Notes: generated by a model not told the origin, from the letters alone. A stretch of 64,000 nt of DNA from an uncultured Kiloniellales bacterium (GCA_947258885.1 CAMYKD010000011.1:5834-69833), one strand, 5' to 3'. Numbered from the stretch's first letter, positions 17,312 to 27,960 are shown. Translations and numbers: made by a program.

Positions 17312-17779
17312 ATGGCCGGCCCCTACGCCGCCCGGCGGGGCGGGTCGCGACGCGGCCGCTACCAGCCGATGAGCGAGATCAACGTCACGCCCTTCGTCGA
17401 CGTCATGCTGGTGCTGCTGATCGTGTTCATGGTGACCGCGCCGCTGCTCACGGTCGGCGTGCCGGTCGACCTCCCGGAGGCCAAGGCCAAGGCGCTCTCG
17501 CAGCCGGAGGAGCCGCTCGTCATCTCGATCGATTCGTCCGGCATCGTGTTCATCCAGGAGACCGAGGTCGCGCTCCAGAAGCTGGTGCCGCGCCTGGCGG
17601 CGATCACGGACAACAAGCCCGACACCCGGATCTATCTGCGCGGCGACCGCAAGGTCGACTACGGGCGCATCATGGAGGTCATGGCGCGGGTCAACAGCGC
17701 CGGGTTCACGCGCCTGGCGCTGGTCTCGGAGCTGCCGCGCAAAGGCGCGGGCAAGACCAGGAAGAAGAAGCGGAATTGA
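17312..17779 (+). CDS. tolR: Tol-Pal motor subunit TolR
   Basis: An ExbD/TolR-family protein. The 155 residues carry a basic cytoplasmic N-terminus, then INVTPFVDVMLVLLIVFMVT, where the transmembrane aspartate is the proton-path residue, and a periplasmic domain ending in a very basic tail. ATG 17312 follows the tolQ stop by 2 bp; the longer track ORF from 16643 is out-of-frame tolQ. TolA begins 3 bp after its stop. Confidence 0.95.
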   Translation: MAGPYAARRGGSRRGRYQPMSEINVTPFVDVMLVLLIVFMVTAPLLTVGVPVDLPEAKAKALSQPEEPLVISIDSSGIVFIQETEVALQKLVPRLAAITDNKPDTRIYLRGDRKVDYGRIMEVMARVNSAGFTRLALVSELPRKGAGKTRKKKRN

Positions 17780-17782
17780 CCC

Positions 17783-18632
17783 ATGGGCAAAGGGGTCCTC
17801 CTGTCCGGCACGCTGCACGTAGCGATGATCCTGGTCCTGGTGATCGGATTGCCGTCCTTCGTGTCGGTGCCCGACGTGGCCCCGCCGATCCCGGTCGAGC
17901 TGGTCGAGCTGGACGAGGAGGCGCCGAAGCCGGCGCCCAAGCCGAAGCCCAAGCCCGAGCCCGAAAAACAACCCGAGCCGGAGCCCGAGCCGCAGCAGGC
18001 CGAGATCCCGCCGGCGCCGAAGCCCGAGCCGATCGCCCCCGAACCGGAGCCCGAACCCGAACAGGTCGTGCTGCCCCCCGAGCCCGAGCCCGAGCCAGGC
18101 CGAGCCCGAAAAGGACAAGGAGCTGGCCGAGGCCCCGCCCAAGCCGCCCCGCAAGAAGCCGCAGCTCAAAATCCCGGTCCCGGACCAGCCCCAGGAACCG
18201 GAAGAAAACCGCCTGACCTCGATCCTGCGCAACGTCGAGAAGCTCAAGGAACAGCAGGCGGCCAAGCCGGCGGAGGAACCGGAGCCGAGCGGAGCCCAGG
18301 TCCGGCCCCAGACCAGCCCATTGGAGCAGAGGGAACTGGTGCGAATCGTCACGCAGCACATGTCTCGCTGTTGGCGCATCGAGCCGGGCGCCCGCGACGC
18401 CCAATCCTTGGTGGTCGGGATCAAGGTCCAGATGAACCGGGACGGCTCGGTGCGCGCCGTGAAGATCACCGACAGCAGCCGTATGGCCGCCGACGCCTTC
18501 TACCGCAGCGCGGCGGAAAACGCGCGGCGCGCTATTCTGAGCTGCCAGCCGTTCCCGCTGCCGATCAAGCGCTACGAGGTATGGCAGGAAATGCGTTTCA
18601 CGTTCAATCCGAGCGAGATGTTCGGTGGGTGA
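17783..18632 (+). CDS. tolA: TolA, split by an apparent frameshift
   Basis: TolA spans the periplasm and links the TolQR motor to TolB-Pal. The first part starts at ATG 17783 with one transmembrane helix (LHVAMILVLVIGLPSFVSV), then a Pro/Glu/Lys-rich domain (APKPKPKPEPEK and PEPEPEPQQAEIPP). Near 18090-18110 the coding frame changes by +1. The downstream frame continues QAEPEKDKELAEAPPKPPRKK, LTSILRNVEKLKEQQ and the folded domain III (EQRELVRIVTQHMSRCW to MRFTFNPSEMFGG, stop 18632). The uninterrupted upstream frame (track ORF to 18718) becomes meaningless after the shift. A two-base loss in the GAGCCC repeat would explain it. Everything else in the operon is intact, so a sequencing or assembly error is at least as likely as a real mutation. 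Confidence 0.85.
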
Positions 18633-18725
18633 CCCCTGGCGTGATGGATGGCAAGCTAGGCGCGGCTTCGGAGACAACGCCGGTCGGGGAGCTAGACAAT
18701 CGAATCGAAACGGGATGAGTGGGAC

Positions 18726-20063
18726 ATGAACAACAGCGCGACTTCCTTCGTATCGGCCGTGGCCCTAGTGCTGGCCGTGGCCCTCGGGTCCGGCGTGCCG
18801 GCGCGCGCCGAGCTCAACGTCGACATCACCCAGGGCTTCGTCGAGCCCCTGCCGGTCGCCATCACGGATTTCTACGCGGAGACCCTCGAGGAATCGAAGA
18901 CCGGTAAGGATTTGGCCGGGGTCATATCGGCCGACCTCGAGCGTTCCGGCCTGTTCCGACCGATCGACCACGGCGCCTTCATTCAGGACGCCGCGAGCCT
19001 GCGCAAGGGCCCGCGCTTCTCGGACTGGCGCCTGATCAACGCCCAGGCTCTGATCCAGGGCAGCGTCGAGATGCAGCCCGACGGTCGTCTGCGCGTCAAT
19101 TTCCGGCTGTGGGACGTCTTCGCGGAACAGCAGATGACCGGTCTGGCGTACTTCACGACACCGTCCAACTGGCGGCGCGTGGCCCATATCGTCGCCGACG
19201 TCATCTACAAGCGCCTGACCGGAGAGGACGGCTATTTCGACACGCGACTCGTCTATGTCGCCGAGAGCGGGCCGCAGAACCGCCGCGTCAAGCGACTCGG
19301 GATCATGGACCAGGACGGCGAGAACCACCGATTCCTGACCGCCGGCAACGAGCTGGTGCTGACCCCGCGATTCTCGCCGACGACCCAGGAGATCACCTAC
19401 CTCTCCTATATCGGCGAGATCCCGCGGGTCTACCTATTCAACCTGAACACCGGCCAGCAGGAGGTGCTGGGCGACTTCCCCGGCATGACCTTTGCGCCGC
19501 GCTTCTCGCCGGACGGCAACAAGGTGATCATGAGCCTGGCGGACAACGGCAACTCCGACATCTTCACCATGGATCTGCGCACGCGGGGCGTGAAGCGGTT
19601 GACCAACCATCCCGCGATCGACACTTCGCCCTCCTATTCACCGGACGGCCGCCGGATTGCGTTCAATTCGGACCGGGGCGGCAGCCAGCAGCTTTACGTC
19701 ATGGATTCGGACGGCGGCAACGTGCGGCGGGTCAGTTTCAATCAGGGCCGCTACGCCACGCCGGTCTGGTCGCCGCGCGGCGATCTGGTCGCCTTCACGC
19801 GCATGTCCAACGGCGAGTTCTATATCGGCGTCATGCGCCCCGACGGCAGCGGGGAACGCATGCTGACCAAGGGGTTTCTGGTCGAGGGTCCGACATGGGC
19901 CCCCAACGGTCGGGTTCTGTCGTATTTTCGACAAACCCCCGCGGACTCCCGCGGACGGGTGACCAGCAAGGTCTATACCATTGATCTGACTGGATTCAAC
20001 GAGCGAGAACTGACCACGCCCATCGATGCGTCCGATCCCGCGTGGTCCCCCTTGATTCCGTAA
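18726..20063 (+). CDS. tolB: Tol-Pal periplasmic beta-propeller protein TolB
   Basis: A periplasmic protein that binds Pal and TolA. The 445-residue precursor has a signal peptide ([17 protein letters not shown]), an N-terminal alpha/beta domain and a six-bladed propeller with repeated blocks such as [36 protein letters not shown] and [17 protein letters not shown]. Length and order are standard. It starts 93 bp after the tolA stop and precedes pal. Confidence 0.95.
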   Translation: MNNSATSFVSAVALVLAVALGSGVPARAELNVDITQGFVEPLPVAITDFYAETLEESKTGKDLAGVISADLERSGLFRPIDHGAFIQDAASLRKGPRFSDWRLINAQALIQGSVEMQPDGRLRVNFRLWDVFAEQQMTGLAYFTTPSNWRRVAHIVADVIYKRLTGEDGYFDTRLVYVAESGPQNRRVKRLGIMDQDGENHRFLTAGNELVLTPRFSPTTQEITYLSYIGEIPRVYLFNLNTGQQEVLGDFPGMTFAPRFSPDGNKVIMSLADNGNSDIFTMDLRTRGVKRLTNHPAIDTSPSYSPDGRRIAFNSDRGGSQQLYVMDSDGGNVRRVSFNQGRYATPVWSPRGDLVAFTRMSNGEFYIGVMRPDGSGERMLTKGFLVEGPTWAPNGRVLSYFRQTPADSRGRVTSKVYTIDLTGFNERELTTPIDASDPAWSPLIP

Positions 20064-20147
20064 AGGACGGTCGGTATAGTCCGCAGGCCTTCGCGAGGCA
20101 AGAGGCCTGGAATCGGGGGCTAGTCCAGTTTGTCGCGACCGCCTCTT

Positions 20148-20176
20148 TTGCCGGAGAAAATTTCCGAATCTAACCT
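20148..20176 (+). promoter_or_regulatory. Possible promoter for pal
   Basis: TTGCCG at 20148-20153 and TAACCT at 20171-20176 are spaced 17 bp apart, in the 176-bp gap between tolB and pal. It would give a leader of roughly 60 bp. This supports an extra promoter allowing high Pal output, but it is by-eye evidence only. Confidence 0.4.
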
Positions 20177-20239
20177 GACTAGGCCCTGGGGACGCTTTGA
20201 GAGGCGACGTCCCGGGGGCAGTCTTGAAGAGGGCAAAAC

Positions 20240-20740
20240 ATGCGCTTTAAGCTTCTGACTTTGTTCGCGGCCGCTCTATTGGTGGCTGCCTGTGAAACGG
20301 CTCCGGAAGAGACAGCCGCGGTCGATACCAGCGGAGTCGTCGAGCAACCTGCGGCTCAGCCGGCCTCGCCCGGTGGGCCCACGCCTGGTTCCCAGGAGGA
20401 TCTGCTGCTTAACGTGGGCGATCGCATCTTCTTTGCGTTCGACCGCAGCGACCTCAACGCCGATTCTCGTGGTACGCTCGAGAAGTTGGCCTCCTGGATG
20501 ACCACCTACCAAAACGTCACCATTACCATCGAGGGTCATTGCGACGAGCGCGGTACGCGCGAGTACAACTTGGCGCTCGGTGAACGGCGCTCCGATGCGG
20601 CACGTGACTATCTTGTCGCGCTGGGCGTTGACGGGGGGCGTGTTACCACGATCAGCTACGGCAAGGAACGGCCGGCCGTGCTCGGATCCAACGAGGATGC
20701 CTGGGCGCAGAACCGCCGGGACGTTTTCGTCGTCAACTGA
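20240..20740 (+). CDS. pal: Peptidoglycan-associated lipoprotein Pal
   Basis: An outer-membrane lipoprotein binding peptidoglycan and TolB. The 166-residue precursor has a signal peptide with lipobox LLVAAC (Cys about 18), a flexible Ala/Pro linker, and an OmpA-like C-terminal domain with FAFDRSDLNADSRGTLEKLA, ITIEGHCDERGTREYNLALG and RRSDAARDYL. It is followed by a strong hairpin. Slightly lower third-position GC than its neighbours is visible, as expected for an abundant protein. Confidence 0.97.
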   Translation: MRFKLLTLFAAALLVAACETAPEETAAVDTSGVVEQPAAQPASPGGPTPGSQEDLLLNVGDRIFFAFDRSDLNADSRGTLEKLASWMTTYQNVTITIEGHCDERGTREYNLALGERRSDAARDYLVALGVDGGRVTTISYGKERPAVLGSNEDAWAQNRRDVFVVN

Positions 20741-20770
20741 TACGCCTCTCGATCATTTGAGACACAGTGT

Positions 20771-20807
20771 CCGCCCGGGCCCCGCCAAAAGCGGGAGTCC
20801 CGGGCGG
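20771..20807 (+). terminator. Strong hairpin downstream of pal
   Basis: CCGCCCGGG at 20771 pairs perfectly with CCCGGGCGG ending at 20807, and an inner CCCGC/GCGGG stem surrounds a CAAAA loop. Only a short TGTTTG follows, so it may act as a terminator or as an RNA-stabilising 3' end between pal and cpoB. Confidence 0.6.
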
Positions 20808-20974
20808 CGCTGTTTGGGCGTTTGTCCTGTTGCGGGGCCGGGTCGCCCTCGGGGATACTCCCGGGAGGTGCTACTCCGTGAGGCGTCAGGCAACGCGTCA
20901 CATTTTTGCCAAGAATCTTCGCCATGTAGATGCACTGCTGTTCTCCGGGCCGTGCCGTTGCGAAGGGTAAGCCG

Positions 20975-21946
20975 ATGACCCCGCCGATTTACCATTTTCT
21001 CAGTCCGTTCCGTTTGTTGGGACAGACTGGGACCGCGCCGCTGGCCGCGGTGTTCGCCGTCGTTCTTGGGATGCTGGCCGCGATGCCGGCGGTGCAGGCT
21101 CAGGAGACCAACCTGAACAGCCTGCTCAACCGAATCGAACGACTGCAACGCGACCTGAATACACTGCAGCGTCACGTTTACCGGGGCGAAGCACCGCCGG
21201 CCGCTGCTGCGGGCGCCGAGCTTTCCGGGACCCAGGCCGCGCGCGTCGAAGTGCGTCTTTCGCAGTTCGAGACGGAGTTGCGGACGCTGACCGGACAAAT
21301 CGAGGAGCAGTCGTTCCGGATCAATAAGGTGACCGAGCGGCTGGACCGCCTGGTCGAAGACGTCGACGAGCGTCTGCAGCTCCTCGAGACCGGCGTCGCA
21401 CTGCAACCGGCCGAAGGGCAGACGCCGGATACTGCTGCTGGGCAGGCCGGGTCCGAACAACCGGCATGGGACGAGGGCCCGAAGGTGTTGGGCACGATCT
21501 CCGAAGGCGAGCTGGCCGCTGCCGCACCTGGCGGTCAGGAAGGTGGCACGGCACCGGAAGGCACGCCGAAGGGAGACTACGATCACGCGTTCAAACTGCT
21601 CAGCCAAACCGACTATCCGGGCGCGGAGCGCGCGCTGACCGCTTTCCTCGAGCAGTATCCGAGCGATCCGCTGGCCGGCAACGCGAAGTATTGGCTGGGC
21701 GAAACCTATTATGTCCGCGGCCAGTATGCCGAAGCTGCGGTGACCTTCGCCGAAGGGTATCAGACCTATCCCGACAGCGTGAAGGCGCCGGACAACCTGT
21801 TGAAGCTCGGCAAATCGCTGGCGGCGCTCAAGCAGACATCCGATGCGTGCGGCACTTTCAGCGAGTTGCTCAAGCGCTACGGGGGCGCATCGCCGACGAT
21901 ACTGCGGCAAGCCAAGAGCGAGCAGAAACGCCTGGCCTGTCCGTGA
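20975..21946 (+). CDS. cpoB: Cell division coordinator CpoB (YbgF)
   Basis: A periplasmic protein that links peptidoglycan synthesis with Tol-Pal function. The 323-residue precursor has a signal peptide ending PAVQAQ, a coiled-coil trimerisation segment (NSLLNRIERLQRDLNTLQR and LRTLTGQIEEQSFRINKVTE), a Pro/Gly-rich linker and C-terminal TPR repeats (DYDHAFKLLSQTDYPGAERA, KYWLGETYYVRGQYAEAAV). I start at ATG 20975; the track start adds a non-signal stretch. It ends overlapping the tilS GTG. Confidence 0.92.
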   Translation: MTPPIYHFLSPFRLLGQTGTAPLAAVFAVVLGMLAAMPAVQAQETNLNSLLNRIERLQRDLNTLQRHVYRGEAPPAAAAGAELSGTQAARVEVRLSQFETELRTLTGQIEEQSFRINKVTERLDRLVEDVDERLQLLETGVALQPAEGQTPDTAAGQAGSEQPAWDEGPKVLGTISEGELAAAAPGGQEGGTAPEGTPKGDYDHAFKLLSQTDYPGAERALTAFLEQYPSDPLAGNAKYWLGETYYVRGQYAEAAVTFAEGYQTYPDSVKAPDNLLKLGKSLAALKQTSDACGTFSELLKRYGGASPTILRQAKSEQKRLACP

Positions 21947-23319
21947 CGGCCGCCGCCGACCGCGGCGTGGGCAGGGCGGCGGAGCCGCCGGTGCCGTCGG
22001 CCGTGGCCCTGACCGAGCGGGACATGACGCGCCTGATGGCGCCCTTCGGCCCCTTCGAACCGGCGCCGCGGATTGCGGTGGGCGTGTCCGGCGGGGCGGA
22101 CAGTATGACGCTCGCCCTGCTTCTCGAGGCCTGGGCGGCGGTGCGGGGCGGCGGCGCGGTGGCCCTGATCGTCGACCACGGCCTGCGCGCCGGCTCCGCG
22201 GCGGAGGCCCGTCAGGTCGCCGGCTGGCTCGCCGCGCTCGGCCTCGAACATCACCTGCTCGCGTGGCGAGGGCCCAAACCCCGGAGCAACCAGCAGGCCG
22301 CCGCCCGAGTCGCACGTTACGCTCTCTTGACCGAATGGTGCCGACGGCACGGGGTGCTGCATCTTGCCACCGGCCATCATCGGGACGACCAGGCCGAGAC
22401 CCTGCTGTTGCGCCTCGGGCGCGGCAGCGGTTTGGACGGCTTGGCCGGCATGCCGGCCGTGAGGGAGCTGGCCGCGTTGCGTCTTCTGCGCCCCCTTCTG
22501 TCCGTCCCCAAGGCACGTCTGGAAGCCACGCTTCGCAAGCGCGGCCATCCCTGGATCGAGGATCCGGGCAATCGGAACCCGGCTTATGTGCGCACCCGGC
22601 TGCGCCGTCTCCGGCCGGAACTCGAGGCTCGGGGCCTGACGGCGCCACGCCTGGCCGCCGCCGCAGGGCATCTGGGCCGGGCCCGCGCGGCCCTGGAGCG
22701 GGCGGTGGCCTCGCTGCTGGCCGGCGCGGTTGCTGTCGACCCGTCCGGGTACGCTTGGCTCGAGCCGGAGCCGCTGGTCGGCGCCGGCCCGGAGACCGGC
22801 CAGCGGGCCCTGGCACGCGTGTTGATGGCTGTCGGTGGCGGCGCCTACGCACCGCGCCTCGAACGTCTCTCGCGCCTGTACGACCGTCTGAGCATGGGCC
22901 TGGGCCGTGGCGCCACCCTGGCAGGCTGCCGCATTCTGCCGCGCCGCGGCCGGCTGCTGATTGTGCGGGAGCCCGCGGCGGCGGCGGTGGTGGCTGTATT
23001 GCCGGGCGCGCAATTGCGCTGGGATGGACGATTTGAGGTGGTGCTGGCGCGGGACGCTGGGGGGGGACGCGGGTCTCTGGTGCTCGGTCCCTTGGGTGAG
23101 GCGGGTCTGGCCGGGATCTCCGAAGACCTCGACCAGGCTCGAGCAGGCGTGATTCCGGCTGCCGCGCGGGCCGGTTTGCCGGCTCTTTCGGACCGCCAGG
23201 GCCTTCTCATGGTGCCGCACCTGGGCTATTGCCGCGTTCCCGAGGAAGCCCCGGCCCTGAAGAAATGCCGGTTCGCGCCGGAAAACGCCCTGACCGGATC
23301 ACGTTTTACAGTTGCTTAG
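21943..23319 (+). CDS. tilS: tRNA(Ile)-lysidine synthase
   Basis: Modifies C34 of the CAU-anticodon tRNA-Ile to lysidine using ATP. The 458 residues show the PP-loop VGVSGGADSMTLALLLEAW, VDHGLRAGSAAEA and TGHHRDDQAETLLLRLGRG-SGLDGL. The C-terminal part is less conserved. GTG 21943 overlaps the cpoB stop; ATG 22024 would also retain the PP-loop and is a possible alternative start. It is followed by ftsH, a common alphaproteobacterial order. Confidence 0.93.
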   Translation: MTAAADRGVGRAAEPPVPSAVALTERDMTRLMAPFGPFEPAPRIAVGVSGGADSMTLALLLEAWAAVRGGGAVALIVDHGLRAGSAAEARQVAGWLAALGLEHHLLAWRGPKPRSNQQAAARVARYALLTEWCRRHGVLHLATGHHRDDQAETLLLRLGRGSGLDGLAGMPAVRELAALRLLRPLLSVPKARLEATLRKRGHPWIEDPGNRNPAYVRTRLRRLRPELEARGLTAPRLAAAAGHLGRARAALERAVASLLAGAVAVDPSGYAWLEPEPLVGAGPETGQRALARVLMAVGGGAYAPRLERLSRLYDRLSMGLGRGATLAGCRILPRRGRLLIVREPAAAAVVAVLPGAQLRWDGRFEVVLARDAGGGRGSLVLGPLGEAGLAGISEDLDQARAGVIPAAARAGLPALSDRQGLLMVPHLGYCRVPEEAPALKKCRFAPENALTGSRFTVA

Positions 23320-23422
23320 GTCGCGCGGTGCATTATCTCTATGCTAAGCTGAAGCCCTAGGCTTCTGCCATCCGACCGGCGGACGGCCGAGGATGGATCT
23401 GTCACAGGAAGGGATAGCGACT

Positions 23423-25357
23423 GTGAATTTCAGCCGGAACGCAGCATTGTGGATCTTCGTCGTGCTGCTCGTCCTCTTGCTCTTCAACCTGTTCCAGGGA
23501 ACGGCAACCCGTGGCACGGCGCAGCCGATGGCCTTCTCCGAATTCATCGCCGAGGTCGAGGACGGCCAGGTCCGCGACGTGGTCATCCAGGGCCAGCAGA
23601 TCACCGGCCATTTCAACGACAGCCGGTCGTTCCAGACCTTTGCGCCCGAGGACCCGAACCTGGTGAGCGTTCTCCTGAAGCGCGGCGTTCGCATCGAGGC
23701 GACGGCGGAGGACGACGGCAACGCGCTGCTGTCGATCCTCGTCTCCTGGTTCCCGATGCTCTTGTTGATCGGGGTGTGGATCTTCTTCATGCGCCAGATG
23801 CAGTCGGGCGGCGGCAAGGCGATGGGCTTCGGCAAGAGCCGCGCGCGTCTTCTGACCGAGAAGCTCGGCCGTGTGACCTTCGACGACGTTGCGGGGATCG
23901 ACGAGGCGAAGGTCGAGCTCGAGGAAATCGTCGAGTACCTGCGCGACCCGCAGAAATTCCAGCGCCTGGGCGGCAAGATCCCGAAGGGCTGTCTCTTGGT
24001 CGGCCCGCCGGGCACGGGCAAGACGCTGTTGGCGCGCGCGATCGCCGGCGAGGCGAACGTGCCGTTCTTCACCATCTCGGGCTCGGACTTCGTCGAGATG
24101 TTCGTGGGCGTGGGCGCGTCTCGGGTGCGCGACATGTTCGAGCAGGGCAAAAAGAACGCGCCTTGTATCATCTTCATCGACGAGATCGACGCAGTCGGCC
24201 GGCACCGCGGGGCGGGCCTGGGCGGCGGCAACGACGAGCGCGAGCAGACGCTGAACCAGCTGCTCGTCGAGATGGACGGCTTCGAGGCCAACGAGGGCGT
24301 GATCCTGATCGCCGCGACCAACCGTCCGGACGTGCTCGACCCGGCGCTCTTGAGGCCGGGTCGGTTCGACCGGCAGGTCGTGGTGCCGAACCCGGACATC
24401 CTGGGCCGCGAGAAGATCCTGAAGGTGCACATGCGCAAGGTGCCCTTGGCGCCAGACGTGGACGCGCGGGTGATCGCGCGGGGCACGCCGGGCTTCTCGG
24501 GTGCGGATCTGGCCAACCTGGTGAACGAGGCGGCGCTCTTGGCGGCGCGCTCGGGCAAGCGGGTTGTGACCATGGCGGACTTCGAGGCGGCCAAGGACAA
24601 GGTGATGATGGGCGCGGAGCGGCGCTCGATGGTGATGACCGAGGAGGAAAAGGAGCTGACGGCCTATCACGAGGCGGGTCATGCCCTGGTCGGCCTCTTC
24701 GTTCCGGGCAACGACCCGCTGCACAAGGTGACGATCATCCCGCGCGGCCGGGCGCTCGGCGTGACCATGAACCTGCCGGAGCGCGACCGCTACGGTTTCA
24801 AGAAGACCGAGATCACAGCGAGGCTGGCGATGATGTTCGGCGGTCGCGTGGCCGAGGAGCTGATCTACGGCCCCGAGAACGTGACCACGGGGGCGTCCAG
24901 CGACATCCAGCAGGCGACCAACATGGCGCGGGCCATGGTCACCGAATGGGGCATGAGCGACAAGCTCGGCCGGCTGCGCTACGTCGACAATCAGGAGGAG
25001 ATCTTCCTGGGCCATTCGGTGACGCGCAGCCAGACCATCTCGGGCGAGACGGCGAAGATGATCGACAACGAGGTGCGGCGGATCATCGAGGAGGCGGAAG
25101 CCAAGGCGCGCGAGGTGCTGACCACGCACATGGAGGACCTGCAGAAGGTCACCAAGGCTTTGCTCGAGTACGAGACGCTGTCCGGCAGCGAGGTCAAGTC
25201 CATCCTCAACGACGAGCCGATCGATCGTTCGGATCCTACCGGGACGACCGGCGAGAGCGGCCGGCGCGCCTCGGTGCCCTCCAGCGGCAAGGCCGCCAAG
25301 GGCCCCGGCAAGGACCGTCCCGGCGGCCTGGAGCCCGAACCCCAACCGGGAAGGTGA
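23423..25357 (+). CDS. ftsH: ATP-dependent zinc metalloprotease FtsH
   Basis: A membrane-bound AAA+ protease for membrane-protein quality control and for turnover of regulators such as RpoH and LpxC in other proteobacteria. The 644 residues have an N-terminal transmembrane helix, a periplasmic domain, a second helix ([16 protein letters not shown]), Walker [15 protein letters not shown], Walker [16 protein letters not shown], and the zinc motif HEAGHALVG (about 415). GTG 23423 ([12 protein letters not shown]) matches the usual FtsH beginning; the track ATG at 23393 adds ten residues. rpoH, its likely substrate gene, lies 27 kb away. Confidence 0.96.
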   Translation: MNFSRNAALWIFVVLLVLLLFNLFQGTATRGTAQPMAFSEFIAEVEDGQVRDVVIQGQQITGHFNDSRSFQTFAPEDPNLVSVLLKRGVRIEATAEDDGNALLSILVSWFPMLLLIGVWIFFMRQMQSGGGKAMGFGKSRARLLTEKLGRVTFDDVAGIDEAKVELEEIVEYLRDPQKFQRLGGKIPKGCLLVGPPGTGKTLLARAIAGEANVPFFTISGSDFVEMFVGVGASRVRDMFEQGKKNAPCIIFIDEIDAVGRHRGAGLGGGNDEREQTLNQLLVEMDGFEANEGVILIAATNRPDVLDPALLRPGRFDRQVVVPNPDILGREKILKVHMRKVPLAPDVDARVIARGTPGFSGADLANLVNEAALLAARSGKRVVTMADFEAAKDKVMMGAERRSMVMTEEEKELTAYHEAGHALVGLFVPGNDPLHKVTIIPRGRALGVTMNLPERDRYGFKKTEITARLAMMFGGRVAEELIYGPENVTTGASSDIQQATNMARAMVTEWGMSDKLGRLRYVDNQEEIFLGHSVTRSQTISGETAKMIDNEVRRIIEEAEAKAREVLTTHMEDLQKVTKALLEYETLSGSEVKSILNDEPIDRSDPTGTTGESGRRASVPSSGKAAKGPGKDRPGGLEPEPQPGR

Positions 25358-25402
25358 AGCGAATCAAAGCGCAGACCCGGATCTATCCCCCAGCAGCACG
25401 TG

Positions 25403-26518
25403 ATGGGCGCGGATCGACGGACCAAGGGTGAGAGCCTCTACCTCAGGCCCCTGGGTCTGGCGCCTCGGTCCGGAGCGACCGAGGGCTTCGTTCCGCTGGC
25501 CGGCGGGCCGCTCGGCTTTGCCGCCTGCGAGGTGATCCTCCGCTCCGGCCAGGGGACCATCAGCCGCGAGGTCCTGCCCGCGGCGGCCCTGGACGAGACC
25601 CTGCGCGCGCGCGACCCGGCCTTGGCCGAGGCCGCCGGGGTCCGGCTCGAGCGCCTCGGCCGGGCCCGTCCGCCGCTTGCCGGCCTGCCGATGGACCGCC
25701 CGCAGGTGACGGGCGTGGTCAACGTGACGCCGGACAGCTTCTCCGACGGGGGGGACCGCTTCGACCCGGGCCGGGCGGTCGCGGGCGGCCTCGAGATGCT
25801 CGCGGCCGGCGCGGCCTTGCTCGACGTCGGCGGCGAGTCGACGCGGCCGGGGGCCGAGCCGGTGCCCTTGGACGAGGAGCTGCGCCGGATCCTTCCGGTC
25901 GTGCGCGGCCTGGCGGAGCAGGGGGCCGTCGTCTCGATCGATACCCGCCATGCCCGCGTCATGGCGGAGGCGCTCGACGCCGGGGCGGCGGTGATCAACG
26001 ACGTGACGGCGCTGGCCGGCGACCCGGAGAGCCTGGGGCTCGCGGCGCGGGCCGGCGTGCCCGTCGTGCTCATGCACATGCAGGGCGAGCCGCGCAGCAT
26101 GCAGGACGGTCCGGCCTACGACGATGCCGCCCTGGACGTCTTCGACAGCCTGGCCGCGCGCGTGGCGGTCTGCGAGGCGGCCGGGATCGACCGCGCCCGC
26201 ATCGTCGTGGACCCGGGCATAGGCTTCGGCAAGACCGTACGCCACAACCTGGAGATCCTCGAGCAGCTGGCGATCTACCACGGCCTCGGCTGCGCTCTGC
26301 TGCTGGGAGTCAGCCGCAAGGGCTTCATCGCCCGCGTGTCGGGCGAAGTGCCGCCCAAGGCGCGGCTTCCGGGCTCGCTGGCGGCCGCGCTGGCCGGGCT
26401 GGAACGGGGCGTGCAGCTGCTGCGCGTCCACGACGTGGCCGAGACCGTGCAGGCGGTCGCGGTCTGGCGTGCCATCGCTTCGGCCCGGCCGGAAGCAGCC
26501 AGCACGGCGCTGTCGTAG
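25403..26518 (+). CDS. folP: Dihydropteroate synthase with N-terminal extension
   Basis: Joins DHPP and p-aminobenzoate in folate synthesis. The 371 residues are about 90 longer than the core enzyme. Core motifs begin near 100: GVVNVTPDSFSDGG, DVGGESTRPGA, SIDTRHARV, AVINDVTAL, VDPGIGFGKT and LLGVSRKGFIARV. The extra N-terminal domain (LYLRPLGLAPRSGA, CEVILRSG) has no motif I can name; my recollection is that such extensions occur in related alphaproteobacteria. The start may be ATG 25403 or the overlapping GTG 25400. Confidence 0.93.
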   Translation: MGADRRTKGESLYLRPLGLAPRSGATEGFVPLAGGPLGFAACEVILRSGQGTISREVLPAAALDETLRARDPALAEAAGVRLERLGRARPPLAGLPMDRPQVTGVVNVTPDSFSDGGDRFDPGRAVAGGLEMLAAGAALLDVGGESTRPGAEPVPLDEELRRILPVVRGLAEQGAVVSIDTRHARVMAEALDAGAAVINDVTALAGDPESLGLAARAGVPVVLMHMQGEPRSMQDGPAYDDAALDVFDSLAARVAVCEAAGIDRARIVVDPGIGFGKTVRHNLEILEQLAIYHGLGCALLLGVSRKGFIARVSGEVPPKARLPGSLAAALAGLERGVQLLRVHDVAETVQAVAVWRAIASARPEAASTALS

Positions 26519-26552
26519 CACCAGGGGCATCTAATGCCGCGACAAAAGGTAT

Positions 26553-26574
26553 GGCCTTCTGCTAGAAGAAGGCC
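26553..26574 (+). other. Perfect hairpin between folP and glmM
   Basis: GGCCTTCT and AGAAGGCC form an 8-bp stem with a six-base loop in the 95-bp folP-glmM gap. No U-tract follows, so an attenuator, RNA-processing site or operator are all possible. Confidence 0.4.
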
Positions 26575-26613
26575 GAGGTCGGGAAGGACGCTGTTATCTG
26601 GAGTCGGTCGAGC

Positions 26614-27960
26614 ATGGCGCGCAAGCTTTTCGGAACGGACGGCGTCCGGGGCAAGGCCAACCGCGAACCGATCACGCCCGAAACCGTGCTGGCCGTGGCC
26701 ATGGCGGCGGGCGCGCAGTTCACCAGGGGCGACCACCGCCATCTGGTCGTGATCGGCAAGGACACGCGGCTGTCCGGCTACATGCTGGAGCCGGCCCTGA
26801 CCGCGGGCTTCGTTTCGGTCGGCATGGACGTGGTGTTGCTCGGCCCCCTGCCGACGCCCGCGGTGGCCATGCTGACCCGTTCGCTGAGGGCGGATCTGGG
26901 TGTCATGATCTCGGCCTCGCACAATCCTTATGCGGACAACGGCATAAAGATCTTCGGACCGGACGGTCACAAGCTGTCCGACGAGGTCGAGCGGGCCATC
27001 GAGGCGCGCATCGTCAAGGGCGTATCGGACGATCTCGCGCCCTCCGCCGAGTTGGGCCGGGCCCGGCGGCTCGACGACGCGCTCGGCCGTTACATCGAGT
27101 TCGTCAAGAGCACATTTCCGCGCCAGCTGCGGCTCGAGGGCCTGAAGATCGTAGTCGACTGCGCCAACGGCGCCGCTTACAAGGTCGCGCCCAAGGTGCT
27201 CTACGAGCTGGGCGCGGACGTGGTCGAAATCGCGGTTGGCCCCGACGGATTCAACATCAACCGCGACTGCGGAGCGACCGCGCCCCGGCACATGCAGGAG
27301 GCGGTTATCCTGCATTGCGCCGACCTGGGCCTCGCCCTGGACGGCGACGCGGACCGCCTGATTTTGTCCGACGAAACGGGACGCCTGGTCGACGGCGACC
27401 AGCTCTTGGCCTTGGTCGCCCGGTCCTGGCAGCAATCCGGGCGCCTCGCCGGCAACGGCATCGTGGGCACCGTCATGTCCAATCTGGGCCTGCAACGCCA
27501 GCTCGAGGCCCTCGGTCTCGATCTGGTTCGCGCGCCCGTGGGCGACCGCTACGTGGTCGAGCATATGCGCAAGCTGGGGTGTAACGTCGGCGGCGAGCAG
27601 TCGGGCCATATCGTCCTCTCCGACTACAGTACGACCGGCGACGGGCTGATTGCCGCCTTGCAGGTGCTTGCCGTGTTGGTCGAGGCTCGGCGGCCGGCTA
27701 GCAAGGTCCTCCAGGTTTTCCAGCCGCTGCCCCAGCTGCTGAGGAATGTCCGGGTCGGCAAGACAGCGCCGCTCGAGGATTCGCGTGTGCGCTCGGCGAT
27801 CGACGAGGGCGAAGCGGCCCTGGGCGGCCAAGGCCGGCTGTTGATCCGCAAGTCGGGCACGGAGCCCGTCATCCGGGTCATGGCCGAGGGCGAGGACGAG
27901 CAGCTCGTGGGCCGCGTGGTCAAGGGTATCGTGGAGACCATCGAACGGGTCGCCGGTTGA
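26614..27960 (+). CDS. glmM: Phosphoglucosamine mutase
   Basis: Interconverts glucosamine 6- and 1-phosphate on the route to UDP-GlcNAc. The 448 residues start [18 protein letters not shown], and contain the phosphoserine loop [17 protein letters not shown] (about 100), the metal loop [11 protein letters not shown], the sugar-binding loop [11 protein letters not shown] and the phosphate loop [12 protein letters not shown]. It is placed after folP, a widespread gene pair. The upstream gap holds a perfect hairpin. Confidence 0.97.
   Translation: MARKLFGTDGVRGKANREPITPETVLAVAMAAGAQFTRGDHRHLVVIGKDTRLSGYMLEPALTAGFVSVGMDVVLLGPLPTPAVAMLTRSLRADLGVMISASHNPYADNGIKIFGPDGHKLSDEVERAIEARIVKGVSDDLAPSAELGRARRLDDALGRYIEFVKSTFPRQLRLEGLKIVVDCANGAAYKVAPKVLYELGADVVEIAVGPDGFNINRDCGATAPRHMQEAVILHCADLGLALDGDADRLILSDETGRLVDGDQLLALVARSWQQSGRLAGNGIVGTVMSNLGLQRQLEALGLDLVRAPVGDRYVVEHMRKLGCNVGGEQSGHIVLSDYSTTGDGLIAALQVLAVLVEARRPASKVLQVFQPLPQLLRNVRVGKTAPLEDSRVRSAIDEGEAALGGQGRLLIRKSGTEPVIRVMAEGEDEQLVGRVVKGIVETIERVAG

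Noticed and set aside
17783-18718. 311-residue ORF as a complete TolA
   Set aside because: After about residue 105 the frame gives Gly/Pro/Arg-rich nonsense. The true domain III is in the +1 frame ending at 18632.
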